A DNA stretch of 64,000 nt from DATLGB01 sp037724045 (GTDB lineage: Bacteria; Actinomycetota; Thermoleophilia; Solirubrobacterales; Solirubrobacteraceae), in NCBI GenBank assembly GCA_037724045.1, contig JBBJOW010000014.1:1-64000 (forward strand), written 5' to 3'. Numbering within the stretch: position 1 is the first letter of the stretch; every line of letters begins with the position of its first letter. Positions 40,285-48,523 of the stretch are shown here, one piece after another. Position numbers and translations under genes: made by a program. The notes under the pieces are model-generated. The model saw only the letters and a list, made by a program, of their open reading frames with translations. It ran no database searches and was not told where the DNA came from.

Positions 40285-40821
40285 GTGCAGCTTGTTCCGA
40301 CCCGCCTCGACGGACTCCGTCTCTTCGCCCCCGCTGTGCACGGCGACTCACGCGGTTTCTTCGTGGAGACGTTCCGCGAGGAGTCATGGGACCTGGGCGC
40401 CACGTTCGCGCAGGACAACCATTCCCGCTCGCGCCGCGGGACCGTGCGCGGCATCCACTTCCAGACGACGCCGGGCCAGGGCAAGCTCGTGCGCTGCGCG
40501 CGCGGGACCGTGTGGGACGTGGTCGTCGACCTGCGCGCCGGCTCGGCGACCTACGGGCAGTGGGAGGCCGTCGAGCTCGACGACGTCAACCATCATCAGC
40601 TCTGGATCCCCGTCGGCTTCGGCCACGGGTTCTGCGTGCTCTCCGAGACCGCCGACTTCGTCTACAAGTGCACCAACTACTACGACCCCGCGACGGAGGC
40701 CGGCATCTCCTTCGAGGATCCCGACGTCGGCATCGAATGGCCGCTGCCCCGTGAGGAGCTGCTGTTCTCCGACCGCGACCGCGACGCCCCGCGGCTCGCG
40801 GACATCGACCCACCCTTCTAG
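40285..40821 (+). CDS. rfbC: dTDP-4-dehydrorhamnose 3,5-epimerase RfbC
   Basis: Converts dTDP-4-keto-6-deoxyglucose to the L-lyxo isomer in dTDP-L-rhamnose synthesis. The 178-residue cupin has DSRGFFVETFREESW, FAQDNHSRSRRGTVRGIHFQ (with the catalytic His), KLVRCARGTVWDVVVDLR, LWIPVGFGHGFCVLSE and YKCTNYYDP with the catalytic Tyr. The GTG at 40285 precedes the conserved N-terminal strand. The other dTDP-rhamnose genes (rfbA, B, D) are not in the window. The next gene starts one base after its stop. Confidence 0.94.
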   Translation: MQLVPTRLDGLRLFAPAVHGDSRGFFVETFREESWDLGATFAQDNHSRSRRGTVRGIHFQTTPGQGKLVRCARGTVWDVVVDLRAGSATYGQWEAVELDDVNHHQLWIPVGFGHGFCVLSETADFVYKCTNYYDPATEAGISFEDPDVGIEWPLPREELLFSDRDRDAPRLADIDPPF

Positions 40822-41574
40822 ATGGTCGGGCGCTACGCGCCGAGCCCGACGGGCGATCTGCACCTCGGCAACCTGCGCACCGCGGTGATCGCGCACCGGC
40901 GTGCGAGCCGCTTTCTCATGCGCGTGGAGGACCTCGACGTCGGGCGGGTGCGGCCGGGCGCCGCCGATCGCCAGCTCGCGGACCTGCGCGCGGTGGGCGT
41001 GCACTGGGAGGAGCCGGTCGTCTTCCAGTCCGAGCGCACGGCGCTCTACGAGGCGGCGCTGGGGCAGCTGGACACCTACGAGTGCTTCTGCACGCGGGCC
41101 GAGATCCGCGAGGCGCCGTCGGCCCCGCACGCGCCGCCGGGCTTCTATCCGGGCACCTGCCGCGACCTCTCGGCCGGTGAGCGCGCCGCGCGCACAGCCG
41201 TCCGCGCGCCCGCCGTCCGCGTCCGGGCCGGCGACGGCGCGGTCGACGACTTCGTCGTCCGTCGCAACGACGGCGCCTTCGCCTACCAGCTGGCTGTGGT
41301 CGTCGACGACGCCGAGCAGGGCATCGAGGAGGTGGTGCGCGGCGCCGACCTCGCCGACTCCGAGCCTCGTCAACGCTGGCTCTACCGCGCGCTCGGCCTG
41401 CGCGAGCCGGCCTTCGTGCACGTCGGCCTCGTCCTCGGGTCCGGCGGCGTCCGGCTCGCCAAGCGCCACGGCGCGATCACTCTGCGGGCGCTCGGCGCCG
41501 AGGCTGCCCGCTCCTGGATCGAGGCCTCGCTGGACCGGCCGCTCTCCGAGCCCGTCGTGTACGACCCGCCCTGA
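40822..41574 (+). CDS. gluQ: Glutamyl-Q tRNA(Asp) synthetase (truncated GluRS paralogue)
   Basis: Charges glutamate onto the queuosine base of tRNA(Asp). The 250-residue protein is the catalytic domain of a class I glutamyl-tRNA synthetase without the anticodon-binding half. It has GRYAPSPTGDLHLGN (HIGH motif), FLMRVEDLDVGRVRPG, the zinc-binding YECFCTRAEI ... YPGTCRD, AYQLAVVVDDAEQGI, VVRGADLADSEPRQRWLYRAL and RLAKRHGA in the KMSKS position. The start directly follows the rfbC stop. Queuosine biosynthesis genes are not in the window, so the in vivo role depends on whether tRNA(Asp) carries Q here. Confidence 0.9.
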   Translation: MVGRYAPSPTGDLHLGNLRTAVIAHRRASRFLMRVEDLDVGRVRPGAADRQLADLRAVGVHWEEPVVFQSERTALYEAALGQLDTYECFCTRAEIREAPSAPHAPPGFYPGTCRDLSAGERAARTAVRAPAVRVRAGDGAVDDFVVRRNDGAFAYQLAVVVDDAEQGIEEVVRGADLADSEPRQRWLYRALGLREPAFVHVGLVLGSGGVRLAKRHGAITLRALGAEAARSWIEASLDRPLSEPVVYDPP

Positions 41575-41592
41575 TGTCACACTGACCCTCGG

Positions 41593-42357
41593 ATGTTCAC
41601 TCCCGTTCAGACGAGGCGCACGTTCGAGGAAGCGGTGGAGCAGATCGCCGAGAAGGTCAAGCTCGGCGAGCTCGCCGTCGGCGACCGGCTGCCCTCCGAG
41701 CGCGCCCTCGCGGAGCAGATGGAGATCTCGCGCCCGACGCTGCGGGAGGCGATCAAGGTGCTGCAGGACTCGGGCCTGCTCGACGTCAGGCGCGGAGCGG
41801 GCGGCGGCATGTTCGTCGCCACGGAGATCGTCCCGCCGGAACTTGTCGCGCGCCGGCGCGACATCCGCATCCACGAGGTGGCCCAGGTGCTCGAGGCGCG
41901 GCGCCTGCTCGAGCCGCGCGTCGCCCAGCTGGCGGCCATGCGCGCCGGCCCCGAGGACTTCGACGCGATGCAGCGCTCGATCGACAACCAGCGCGCCGTG
42001 GTCGGAGAGGGCTCGATCCTCAGTGCCGGCCGCGAGGACCGCTTTCTCGCGCTCGACGTGCGCTTCCACCTCGCACTCGCGCGGTCCACGGGCAACGGCG
42101 TGCTCGTCCACCTGGTCCGCACGGTCTACCGCGACCTCGAGATCGCCCGTGACATGGCCATGCACCGCGAGACGGTGCCGGACTGGTCGATCGACATCCA
42201 CGAGCGCACGCTCGCCGCCGTGCGCTCCGGGGACCTCGACCAGGTGGAGGAGGTCATGGACGAGCACCTCAGCCAGCTCGAGCGCACGTGGGAGCAGGAG
42301 ACGGGCACCGCGCTCATCCGCCCCACGCCTGACTTCCTCGTCCGGCGGGCGTCTTGA
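41593..42357 (+). CDS. FadR-subfamily GntR transcriptional regulator
   Basis: A 254-residue regulator with an N-terminal winged helix (VEQIAEKVKLGELAVGDRLPSERALAEQMEISRPTLRE split across residues 14-52) and an all-helical FCD effector domain (EVAQVLEARRLLEPRVAQLAA, FLALDVRFHLALARSTGN, HERTLAAVRSGDLDQVEEVMDEHL with the conserved metal-site His residues). FCD regulators bind small organic acids or acyl-CoA. The downstream lipoprotein overlaps by 4 nt. No obvious target operon can be named. Confidence 0.9.
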   Translation: MFTPVQTRRTFEEAVEQIAEKVKLGELAVGDRLPSERALAEQMEISRPTLREAIKVLQDSGLLDVRRGAGGGMFVATEIVPPELVARRRDIRIHEVAQVLEARRLLEPRVAQLAAMRAGPEDFDAMQRSIDNQRAVVGEGSILSAGREDRFLALDVRFHLALARSTGNGVLVHLVRTVYRDLEIARDMAMHRETVPDWSIDIHERTLAAVRSGDLDQVEEVMDEHLSQLERTWEQETGTALIRPTPDFLVRRAS

Positions 42358-42572
42358 GGCGGACCGCACTCGCGCTGCTCGCCGCGGCGGCCGTCGCCGG
42401 CTGTGGCGATGACGACATCTCCGTCCCGTCGCCTCCGGAGCCCGACGTCGTCGAGGAACGCGTCGACGAGGCGCAGAGGGCGATCGACAAGCTCGACGAA
42501 ACCGACCTGCCCGAGGACGCCAAGCGCGAGCTCGAGGAGGCCAAGCGGCTCCTCGACGAAGCGCAACCCTGA
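42354..42572 (+). CDS. Small lipoprotein
   Basis: A 72-residue exported protein. The N-terminus MRRTALALLAAAAVAGC is a lipoprotein signal with a lipobox ending at Cys17. The mature part is short and acidic (GDDDISVPSPPEPDVVEERVDEAQ) and predicted to form a coiled helix (DEAQRAIDKLDETDLPEDA and KRELEEAKRLLDEAQ). The TTG start at 42354 overlaps the regulator stop as TTGA, so the two are coupled. Function unknown. Confidence 0.65.
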   Translation: MRRTALALLAAAAVAGCGDDDISVPSPPEPDVVEERVDEAQRAIDKLDETDLPEDAKRELEEAKRLLDEAQP

Positions 42573-42645
42573 TCCGCCCGGCGGGACAGGCGTTGAGGGG
42601 GACCCAGACCGAACACTCGTCTCTCTTTGGCAATCCCCGTTATCA

Positions 42646-42661
42646 GCGTCACCGGTGACGC
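42646..42661. repeat. Perfect 16-bp palindrome GCGTCACCGGTGACGC
   Basis: It lies in the 237-bp gap between the lipoprotein and the convergent unknown gene, 74 nt past the lipoprotein stop. It could be a protein-binding operator or, as a loop-less palindrome, part of a transcription end. The rest of the gap holds nothing else I can name. Confidence 0.4.
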
Positions 42662-42809
42662 CTTCTTCAGGCTTGCGAAAGCGGCGGCGAGCCTTGTCCG
42701 TTCCGTTCCGTTTCGCCGACGTCACCGCCGCCTGGCGACGACCAGGAGCATCCTTGCGCGCCGATCCGGCTCCGCGTATCGACAAGGAGGCGACCTACGT
42801 GGGCAATGG

Positions 42810-43766
42810 CTACGAGCGTGGTCCTTTCGTGGGGATGCGGCCGAGGTGTTGGCGTTCTTCTTCCTCGAGTGCGCGCACGCGTTGGAGCAGCTCGATCGTG
42901 TGCCGGTGGTCGATTTGTTCCTGTTCGTGGAGCGTGGTCCAGACCGCGCGGTGTAGGTAGCCGCCGTCAGCGGTTTCGGTCTCAAGTCGATATATGCGCC
43001 CCTTCGGGGCTAGGACGAGCGCGGTGTCGAGCGAGCCGTCTTCGCGCTCTTCCGTCGTCTCATCTATTACACAGCGAGCGATCGGTTGGCCAGACTCCAC
43101 GAGCACGGCGCGCAGGACACCCCCATCATTTTGGCGCACTGCAAAAGTACGTCGGCGGATCTGACGCAGCTCGGGCGCCGCAAGCACGGTCGCGACGTAC
43201 CCGTCGACCATCTCGATGAGGCCCGCCATGTCCAAGGACCGCTTGCCGACGGCGTCGAGGTCGCGCAGCGCAATTCGGCGCAACGTCCTTCGCAGTTGCG
43301 GATGCGCGCGGATCTGTTCCACCACGAGGGCGCTGGGCTTGACGCAAACGCCCCACAGCACCCGCTCGAGTGTGTTCAGGATGGCCTCGATGTCGTCAGC
43401 CGTCGCGGTCTTCCAATTTGCGGCCAGGGCCTGCAGGAGCGGCGGAAGCGCCAGCTCGACACCGGCCTTGGTCAGCGTCCCGGCGAGCGTGGCGAGGCTG
43501 GGTCCCGCATCCGGACGACGACCGGCGTGCTGCATTTCCTCTCCGAGTCGTGCGACTACCCGTTCGGCCTCTTCCCGCGTTAGGTATCGAGCGCGCAGAG
43601 GCTCAGAAACCATGTCGTAGCACGCGGGATCGCGTCCAAGCCTGGCTGCCTCCAGCATCCGCATCAGCTGCACCGATGCGTTCGAAAGGCGCTGCGGATC
43701 GCCGAGATCGTCCAACAGGGCCTCCAGCGCCGACCCGAACGCTCCTCGCGTCCCCGCCTCCGTCAA
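42810..43766 (-). CDS. Protein of unknown function
   Basis: A 318-residue, mainly helical, soluble protein with no signal or membrane segment. Visible features are an N-terminal helical half (ALEALLDDLGDPQRLSNASVQ, EEAERVVARLGEEMQ), a middle with ILNTLERVLWGVCVKPSALV and RRTLRRIALRDLDAVGKRSLD, and a C-terminal beta-rich part (RRRTFAVRQNDGGVLRAVL, ARCVIDETTEEREDGSLDTAL) ending in a coiled stretch of charged residues (LLQRVRALEEEERQHLG). The start is TTG; a TAG lies 12 codons upstream. Codons ending in A or T are more common than in neighbouring genes, hinting at transfer. I do not recognise the family. The presence of flanking repeats and remnants suggests an accessory region. Confidence 0.6.
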   Translation of the reverse strand: MTEAGTRGAFGSALEALLDDLGDPQRLSNASVQLMRMLEAARLGRDPACYDMVSEPLRARYLTREEAERVVARLGEEMQHAGRRPDAGPSLATLAGTLTKAGVELALPPLLQALAANWKTATADDIEAILNTLERVLWGVCVKPSALVVEQIRAHPQLRRTLRRIALRDLDAVGKRSLDMAGLIEMVDGYVATVLAAPELRQIRRRTFAVRQNDGGVLRAVLVESGQPIARCVIDETTEEREDGSLDTALVLAPKGRIYRLETETADGGYLHRAVWTTLHEQEQIDHRHTIELLQRVRALEEEERQHLGRIPTKGPRS

Positions 43767-43807
43767 CGGGATTCCCCAACGCGACTCGACATAGCCATCA
43801 ATCTACG

Positions 43808-43843
43808 CTTCCGCTCCCGCTCCCGCTGCCGCTGCCGCTTCCC
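43808..43843 (+). repeat. Six-unit degenerate hexanucleotide repeat (CTNCCG)
   Basis: Six consecutive 6-bp units: CTTCCG, CTCCCG twice, CTGCCG twice, CTTCCC. Such repeats usually encode Gly-Ser linkers on the complementary strand, so this may be a leftover linker of a decayed gene, or a slippage-prone site. Confidence 0.7.
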
Positions 43844-44111
43844 GCGACGAGCAGCAGCACCGCCAGCTCGTCCGGGGAACCAGAGGCCGCGTTTAGACGG
43901 GTCGTCGATTTTCGGCGCCCGTGGCCAGCGTCTCGATGTCCACGTCCTCGATCACCTCGGTTAGGCGAATGCAGCAGTCATGCGTCGACGAAGACGACGC
44001 CTGGGAACTCGAACAAGGTGGGCCTCGGCAGCCGCGAGATCCTCGTGCTCGTCTACACGGGCGACGAATTTCGCCTACTTGCGGCTGCTCGATTCGAGCA
44101 TGCCGCAACGG

Positions 44112-44117
44112 TATCTT
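44112..44117 (+). promoter_or_regulatory. Predicted -10 box of the leaderless VOC gene
   Basis: TATCTT, 7 nt before the GTG at 44125. This spacing fits a leaderless transcript and supports the GTG start over longer in-frame starts. Confidence 0.5.
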
Positions 44118-44124
44118 TGGCGGG

Positions 44125-44862
44125 GTGTTCGATCACGTCGGGATCGCCGTCGCGGACCTCGCCGCGTCTGAGCGCTTCTACCGCACCGTCCTCTCCGTGC
44201 TGGGCGCCGAGCCGACTCATGCGGACGCCGAGCTCGTCGAGTGGGAGGACTGGGACATCGGGCCGACGGACCGCGAGCACCCCGTGACCCGCGGCCTGCA
44301 CGTCGGGTTCCGAGCGCCGTCCCGAGCGGCCGTGGACGCCTTCTGGCGGGCGGGGATCGACGCGGGCTACCGCGACGACGGCGCGCCCGGCCCGCGCACG
44401 GTCTACGGCCCGGACTACTACGGCGGCTTCCTGCTCGACCCGGACGGCAACAGCGCGGAGGCGGTGCACACCGAGCGCGAGGACCCCGTGCTCGCCGGCC
44501 GTATCGACCATCTCTGGATCCGCGTCCGCGACCCCGCCGCGTCCAGGCGCTTCTACACGACGATCGCCCCGCACGCCGAGCTGCGGATCGGCGTGGACGA
44601 GCAGGACCATGTCCAGCTGGTCGGCGAGAACTTCAGCTTCTCGCTGATCGACGACGAGCGGCCGCTCACCGAGCACGTCCACCTCGCGTTCCCGGCGCAA
44701 GACGATGCGACCGTGCGGGCGTTTCACGCCGCCGCGCTCGCCGCCGGCCACAAGGACCACGGCGGTCCCGGCGAGCGCGCCGTCTACCACCCGGGCTACT
44801 ACGGCGCGTTCGTCCTGGACCCCGACGGGCACAACATCGAGGTCGTCAACCACAACCGCTGA
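44125..44862 (+). CDS. Double VOC-domain (glyoxalase/dioxygenase-like) protein
   Basis: A 245-residue protein made of two vicinal-oxygen-chelate modules. Module 1 (about 1-120) starts VFDHVGIAVADLAASERFYR and ends DYYGGFLLDPDGNSAEAV. Module 2 (about 128-245) starts RIDHLWIRVRDPAASRRFY and ends YYGAFVLDPDGHNIEVVNH. Each module has a His near its first strand and a Glu near its end, as expected for a metal site. The substrate is unknown; glyoxalase, resistance and ring-cleaving relatives exist. It stands alone on its strand, with its own -10 box. Confidence 0.82.
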   Translation: MFDHVGIAVADLAASERFYRTVLSVLGAEPTHADAELVEWEDWDIGPTDREHPVTRGLHVGFRAPSRAAVDAFWRAGIDAGYRDDGAPGPRTVYGPDYYGGFLLDPDGNSAEAVHTEREDPVLAGRIDHLWIRVRDPAASRRFYTTIAPHAELRIGVDEQDHVQLVGENFSFSLIDDERPLTEHVHLAFPAQDDATVRAFHAAALAAGHKDHGGPGERAVYHPGYYGAFVLDPDGHNIEVVNHNR

Positions 44863-45052
44863 GCCAAAGGCCGACGGCGCCGCGCTGGACAGTCCAGCTA
44901 CGAGTGCCGCTGGTGAGAGCTTCGACGGCACGCTGACAGCCGATGCTGCTTTGAGGCTTGCGACATGATGTGTCTGCATGCGAGCCACCCTCAAGACTGT
45001 CGCATTACCAGCTGAACGCCCACCCCCTGATCCGTCCGGCTGGTATGCCAGC

Positions 45053-45082
45053 TTGCCAATCATGGTCAAGTGTGTTTACCTT
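45053..45082 (+). promoter_or_regulatory. Promoter of the indolepyruvate oxidoreductase gene with upstream palindrome
   Basis: TTGCCA (45053-45058) and TACCTT (45077-45082) are spaced by 18 nt. The expected transcript start coincides with the ATG at 45089, giving a leaderless message. An inverted repeat GCTGG tatg CCAGC (45039-45052) touches the -35 box and is a candidate operator. Another, GCTGGAC a GTCCAGC, lies at 44884-44898 in the same 226-bp gap, which otherwise shows nothing. Confidence 0.5.
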
Positions 45083-45088
45083 TAGGTG

Positions 45089-48000
45089 ATGGCGCTCGCC
45101 GCTCCTCCCCATGCTGCGCTGCGCGAGGTCGCCCTCGACGACAAGTACCTGCTTCCCGAGGGGCGCGTCTATCTCTCCGGCGTGCAGGCGCTCGTCCGGG
45201 TCGTGCTCGACCAGATGCGCGCCGACCGCGCGGCCGGCCTGCGCACCGGCACGATGGTCTCGGGCTACCAGGGCTCGCCGCTCGGTGGCTTCGACAAGGA
45301 GCTCCAGCGCGTCCGCGCGCTTCTCGACGAGCTGGAGATCCACCACCAGCCCGCGCTGAACGAGGAGCTCGGCGCCACCTCGGTGTGGGGCTCGCAGCTC
45401 GCTTCGCAGTTGCCGAAGGCGACCGTCGAGGGCGTGGTCGGCTGGTGGTACGGCAAGGCCCCCGGTGTCGACCGGGCCGCGGATGCGCTGCGCCACGGCA
45501 ACTTCGTCGGCGCCGGCGCCAAGGGCGGCATGGTCGCGCTCGCCGGCGACGACCCCGCATCGAAGTCCTCCACACTGCCCAGCGCAAGCGAGGCAACGCT
45601 TGCCTCGATCGGCATGCCGGTCCTGTATCCGGGCTCCGTGCAGGAGACCCTCGATCTGGGGCGCCACGCCGTCGCCCTGTCCCGCGCCTCGGGGCTGTGG
45701 ACGGCGCTCAAGGTCGTCACCTCGGTCGCCGACGCCGCCGGGACCGCCGACGTCGGCCTCGCCCGCGTCCGCCCTGTCATGCCGATGGTCGAGTTCGACG
45801 GGGGGCCGTACGTCCATCAGCCCGACGCGTCGCTGCTCGCGCCCGCCAGCGTCGAGATGGAGCGCACGCTGCACGGCCCGCGCCTCGAGCTCGCGCGCCA
45901 GTACGCCCGGCTCAACGGCCTCAACCGCGTCGTCGTCGATCCGCCGGGCGCGCGCCTGGGCGTCGTCGCCGCGGGCACGAGCTACCACGACCTGCGCGAG
46001 GCCCTGCGCACGCTGGGTGCGCAGGACGCCGTCCGCATCCTGCACGTGCAGATGCTGTGGCCACTCGACGAGCGCGCGGTGCGCGACTTCGCCCGCGGGC
46101 TCGACGAGGTCGTCGTCCTCGAGGAGAAGGGCCCGTTTATCGCCACCGCCGTGCGCGAGGCGCTCTACGACCTCGCCGACCGGCCACGCGTCACCGCGGG
46201 TTTCCATCCCGTGCTCGAGCCCGACCCGATCGCGCGCATCGTCGGCGAGCGGCTGCTAGCCCGCGGCGACGACCGGCCGCGGGCGCGCCTGGACTACCTC
46301 GACGCAATCACCGTCGAACCCGGTGCCGGCCCCATCCGCACACCGTTCTTCTGCTCGGGCTGCCCACACAACCGCTCCACCGACGCGCCCGACGACGCCA
46401 GCGTCGGCCTCGGCATCGGCTGCCACACGATGGTGCTGATCAACCAAGCCGGCAAGGGCAAGGTCACCGGGCTCACGCAGATGGGCGGCGAGGGCGCGCA
46501 GTGGATCGGCCAGTCGCCCTTCATGGACAAATCCCGCCCGCCCCACATCTTCCAGAACCTCGGCGACGGCACCTTCCACCACTCCGGCTCGCTGGCGATC
46601 CGCGCCGCTGTGGCCGCCGGCGTCAACATCACCTACAAGCTGCTCTACAACCGCACCGTCGCCATGACCGGCGGCCAGGACGTCGAGGGCGGGATGACCG
46701 TCGACGAGCTGGTGCGCTGGCTCGAGCTCGAGGGCGTCGCCCGCACCGTCGTCACCACCGAGGACACCGGACGCTCCGAGCTCATGCGCGCCCAGCGCGA
46801 GCTCGCGAAGGTCGAGGGCGTCACCGTCCTCATCCACGACCAGATGTGCGCGACCGAGAAGCGGCGGGCGGTCAAGCGCGGCAAGCTGTCCGCACCCACC
46901 ACCCGGGTTGCGATCAACGAGCGCGTCTGCGAAGGCTGCGGCGACTGCGGCGCGAAATCCAAGTGCCTCTCCGTCCTTCCGGTGGAGACGGAGTTCGGCC
47001 GCAAGACGCAGATCCACCAGGCGTCGTGCAACTCCGACCTCTCGTGCCTGGAGGGCGACTGCCCCTCGTTTCTCGAGGTCACGCCCGGCACGCGCGCGCG
47101 GCCGGCGGTGCCACAGGTGCCGGTCACCCTTCCTGACCCGCACATCGCGCGCGGTGACCGCACGCTGCGGATGATCGGCATCGGCGGGACCGGCGTCGTC
47201 ACCATGGCCCAGATCGTCGGCATGGCTGCGCTGATGGACGGCAAGCAGGTCCACGGGCTCGACCAGACCGGCCTCGCGCAGAAGGGCGGGCCGGTGGTGA
47301 GCGACCTGCGGATCCTCGAGCAGGGCGATGAGGGTTCCAACCGCGCAGTCGCCGGGGGCGTCGACACCTACCTCGGCTTCGACCTGCTCGGTGCGGCATC
47401 GCCCGCGAACCTCTTCGCCGCCGACCCGGAGCGGACCGTCGCCGTCGTATCGACGCACCGCACGCCGACCGGCGAGATGGTCGTCGATTCGACGGTGGAG
47501 TTCGCCGCCCTGTCGGACTCGGTCGACATCATCGATCGACACGTGCGCGAGGGCGTCTACCTCGACGCGCAGGCGCTGAGCGAGAAGCTCTTCGGCGACC
47601 ACATGCCCGCCAACGCGCTGCTGCTCGGCGCCGCGTGGCAGCGGGGGCTCGTGCCGCTCTCGCTCGACGCGCTCGAGGGCGCCATCCGTCTCAACGGCGC
47701 CGCGGTCGACGCGACGCTCGCCGCCTTCGCGTGGGGCCGCGCGACCGTCGTCGCTCCCGACGCCGTGCGCGCGCTCGACGACGAGCCCAAGCCGCCGCCG
47801 GCGTCGGCGCAAGCCGTGCGCATCGTTGCAGCCGTCGGCGCGTCCGGCGAGCTGCGTGACCTGCTCGAGCGCCGCGTCGACGAGCTGATCGCCTACCAGA
47901 GCCGCTCCTACGCGCTCGACTACGCCGAGTTCGTCGCCCGCGTCCTCCGGCGCGAGCCGGTCGCCGGCCGCACCGACCTCGCCGAGTCCGTCGCCCGGCA

Positions 48001-48484
48001 CCTGTTCAAGCTCATGGCCTACAAGGACGAGTATGAGGTCGCGCGCCTGCACCGCGACCCGGTCGAGCAGGCGCGCCTGGAAGCGGAGTTCGGCGCGGGC
48101 GCGAAGGTCCGCTACAAGCTGCACCCGCCGGCACTGCGCGCGATGGGCATGCAGCGCAAGATCACCGTGGGCCCTGCGTTCACCTCGCTGCGGCGGCTGC
48201 GCCGCCTGCGCGGGACCAAGCTGGATCCGTTCGGATACGCACGGGTGCGCCGCGTGGAGCGTGCGCTGCCCGCCGCCTACCGCGCGATCGTCGAACGCGC
48301 CCTGGAGCGCGCGGGCGCGGCGGACTACGCCCTGCTCGTCGAGCTCTGCGACCTGCCCGATCTGGTGCGCGGCTACGAGGACATCAAGCTCGCGAGCGTC
48401 GAGCGCTTCCACGTCCGTGCCGCCGAGCTGCTCGAGCGCATCGAGACCCCGCCGGCGCTCACGGTCATCAAGCGGTCCTACTGA
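45089..48484 (+). CDS. Fused indolepyruvate ferredoxin oxidoreductase
   Basis: Oxidatively decarboxylates aryl pyruvates from aromatic amino acids to aryl-acetyl-CoA with ferredoxin as acceptor, using thiamine diphosphate. The 1131-residue protein joins all domains. The N-terminal pyrimidine-binding domain has MVSGYQGSPLGGFDKEL. The TPP-binding domain has SGCPHNRSTDAP, GIGCHTM, TQMGGEGAQWIG and GDGTFHHSG. An iron-sulfur segment begins CEGCGDCGAKSKC (from Cys614) with CNSDLSC and EGDCPSF. A gamma-type domain has MIGIGGTGVVTMAQIVG, and a C-terminal extension of about 250 residues follows. The long single-chain form occurs in aerobic actinobacteria and proteobacteria. A GTG one codon upstream is also possible. 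Confidence 0.92.
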   Translation: MALAAPPHAALREVALDDKYLLPEGRVYLSGVQALVRVVLDQMRADRAAGLRTGTMVSGYQGSPLGGFDKELQRVRALLDELEIHHQPALNEELGATSVWGSQLASQLPKATVEGVVGWWYGKAPGVDRAADALRHGNFVGAGAKGGMVALAGDDPASKSSTLPSASEATLASIGMPVLYPGSVQETLDLGRHAVALSRASGLWTALKVVTSVADAAGTADVGLARVRPVMPMVEFDGGPYVHQPDASLLAPASVEMERTLHGPRLELARQYARLNGLNRVVVDPPGARLGVVAAGTSYHDLREALRTLGAQDAVRILHVQMLWPLDERAVRDFARGLDEVVVLEEKGPFIATAVREALYDLADRPRVTAGFHPVLEPDPIARIVGERLLARGDDRPRARLDYLDAITVEPGAGPIRTPFFCSGCPHNRSTDAPDDASVGLGIGCHTMVLINQAGKGKVTGLTQMGGEGAQWIGQSPFMDKSRPPHIFQNLGDGTFHHSGSLAIRAAVAAGVNITYKLLYNRTVAMTGGQDVEGGMTVDELVRWLELEGVARTVVTTEDTGRSELMRAQRELAKVEGVTVLIHDQMCATEKRRAVKRGKLSAPTTRVAINERVCEGCGDCGAKSKCLSVLPVETEFGRKTQIHQASCNSDLSCLEGDCPSFLEVTPGTRARPAVPQVPVTLPDPHIARGDRTLRMIGIGGTGVVTMAQIVGMAALMDGKQVHGLDQTGLAQKGGPVVSDLRILEQGDEGSNRAVAGGVDTYLGFDLLGAASPANLFAADPERTVAVVSTHRTPTGEMVVDSTVEFAALSDSVDIIDRHVREGVYLDAQALSEKLFGDHMPANALLLGAAWQRGLVPLSLDALEGAIRLNGAAVDATLAAFAWGRATVVAPDAVRALDDEPKPPPASAQAVRIVAAVGASGELRDLLERRVDELIAYQSRSYALDYAEFVARVLRREPVAGRTDLAESVARHLFKLMAYKDEYEVARLHRDPVEQARLEAEFGAGAKVRYKLHPPALRAMGMQRKITVGPAFTSLRRLRRLRGTKLDPFGYARVRRVERALPAAYRAIVERALERAGAADYALLVELCDLPDLVRGYEDIKLASVERFHVRAAELLERIETPPALTVIKRSY

Positions 48485-48510
48485 GGCGAATGCGGGTGCT
48501 GTACCGGCGT

Positions 48511-48516
48511 TAGGTT
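48511..48516 (+). promoter_or_regulatory. Predicted -10 box of the first gene of the second glycan locus
   Basis: TAGGTT, 7 nt before the ATG at 48524. It supports a leaderless start there over an in-frame TTG at 48515. Confidence 0.5.
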
Positions 48517-48523
48517 GTCCAAC

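Larger units (their letters stand above)
43767..44124. other. Gene-poor 358-bp stretch with repeat and possible gene remnants
   Basis: It holds the hexanucleotide repeat at 43808-43843 and, on the minus strand, short disrupted coding-like pieces (RLTEVIEDVDIETLATG near 43905-43965 and LFEFPGVVFVDA near 43984-44020) that lie in different frames and are broken by stops. I read these as possible debris of one or two lost genes and cannot name them. The right end carries the promoter of the VOC gene. A small inverted repeat (GCTCGA T TCGAGC) is at 44087-44099. Local GC is lower than in flanking genes. Confidence 0.5.

Noticed and set aside
42627..42956. A 109-codon plus-strand frame overlapping the unknown gene's 3' end
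   Set aside because: Mostly antisense to the 318-residue gene, without consistent coding character or a ribosome site.
43893..44108. A 71-codon minus-strand frame in the gene-poor stretch
   Set aside because: Only its last part looks coding-like and other frames carry similar pieces; better described as debris than as a gene.
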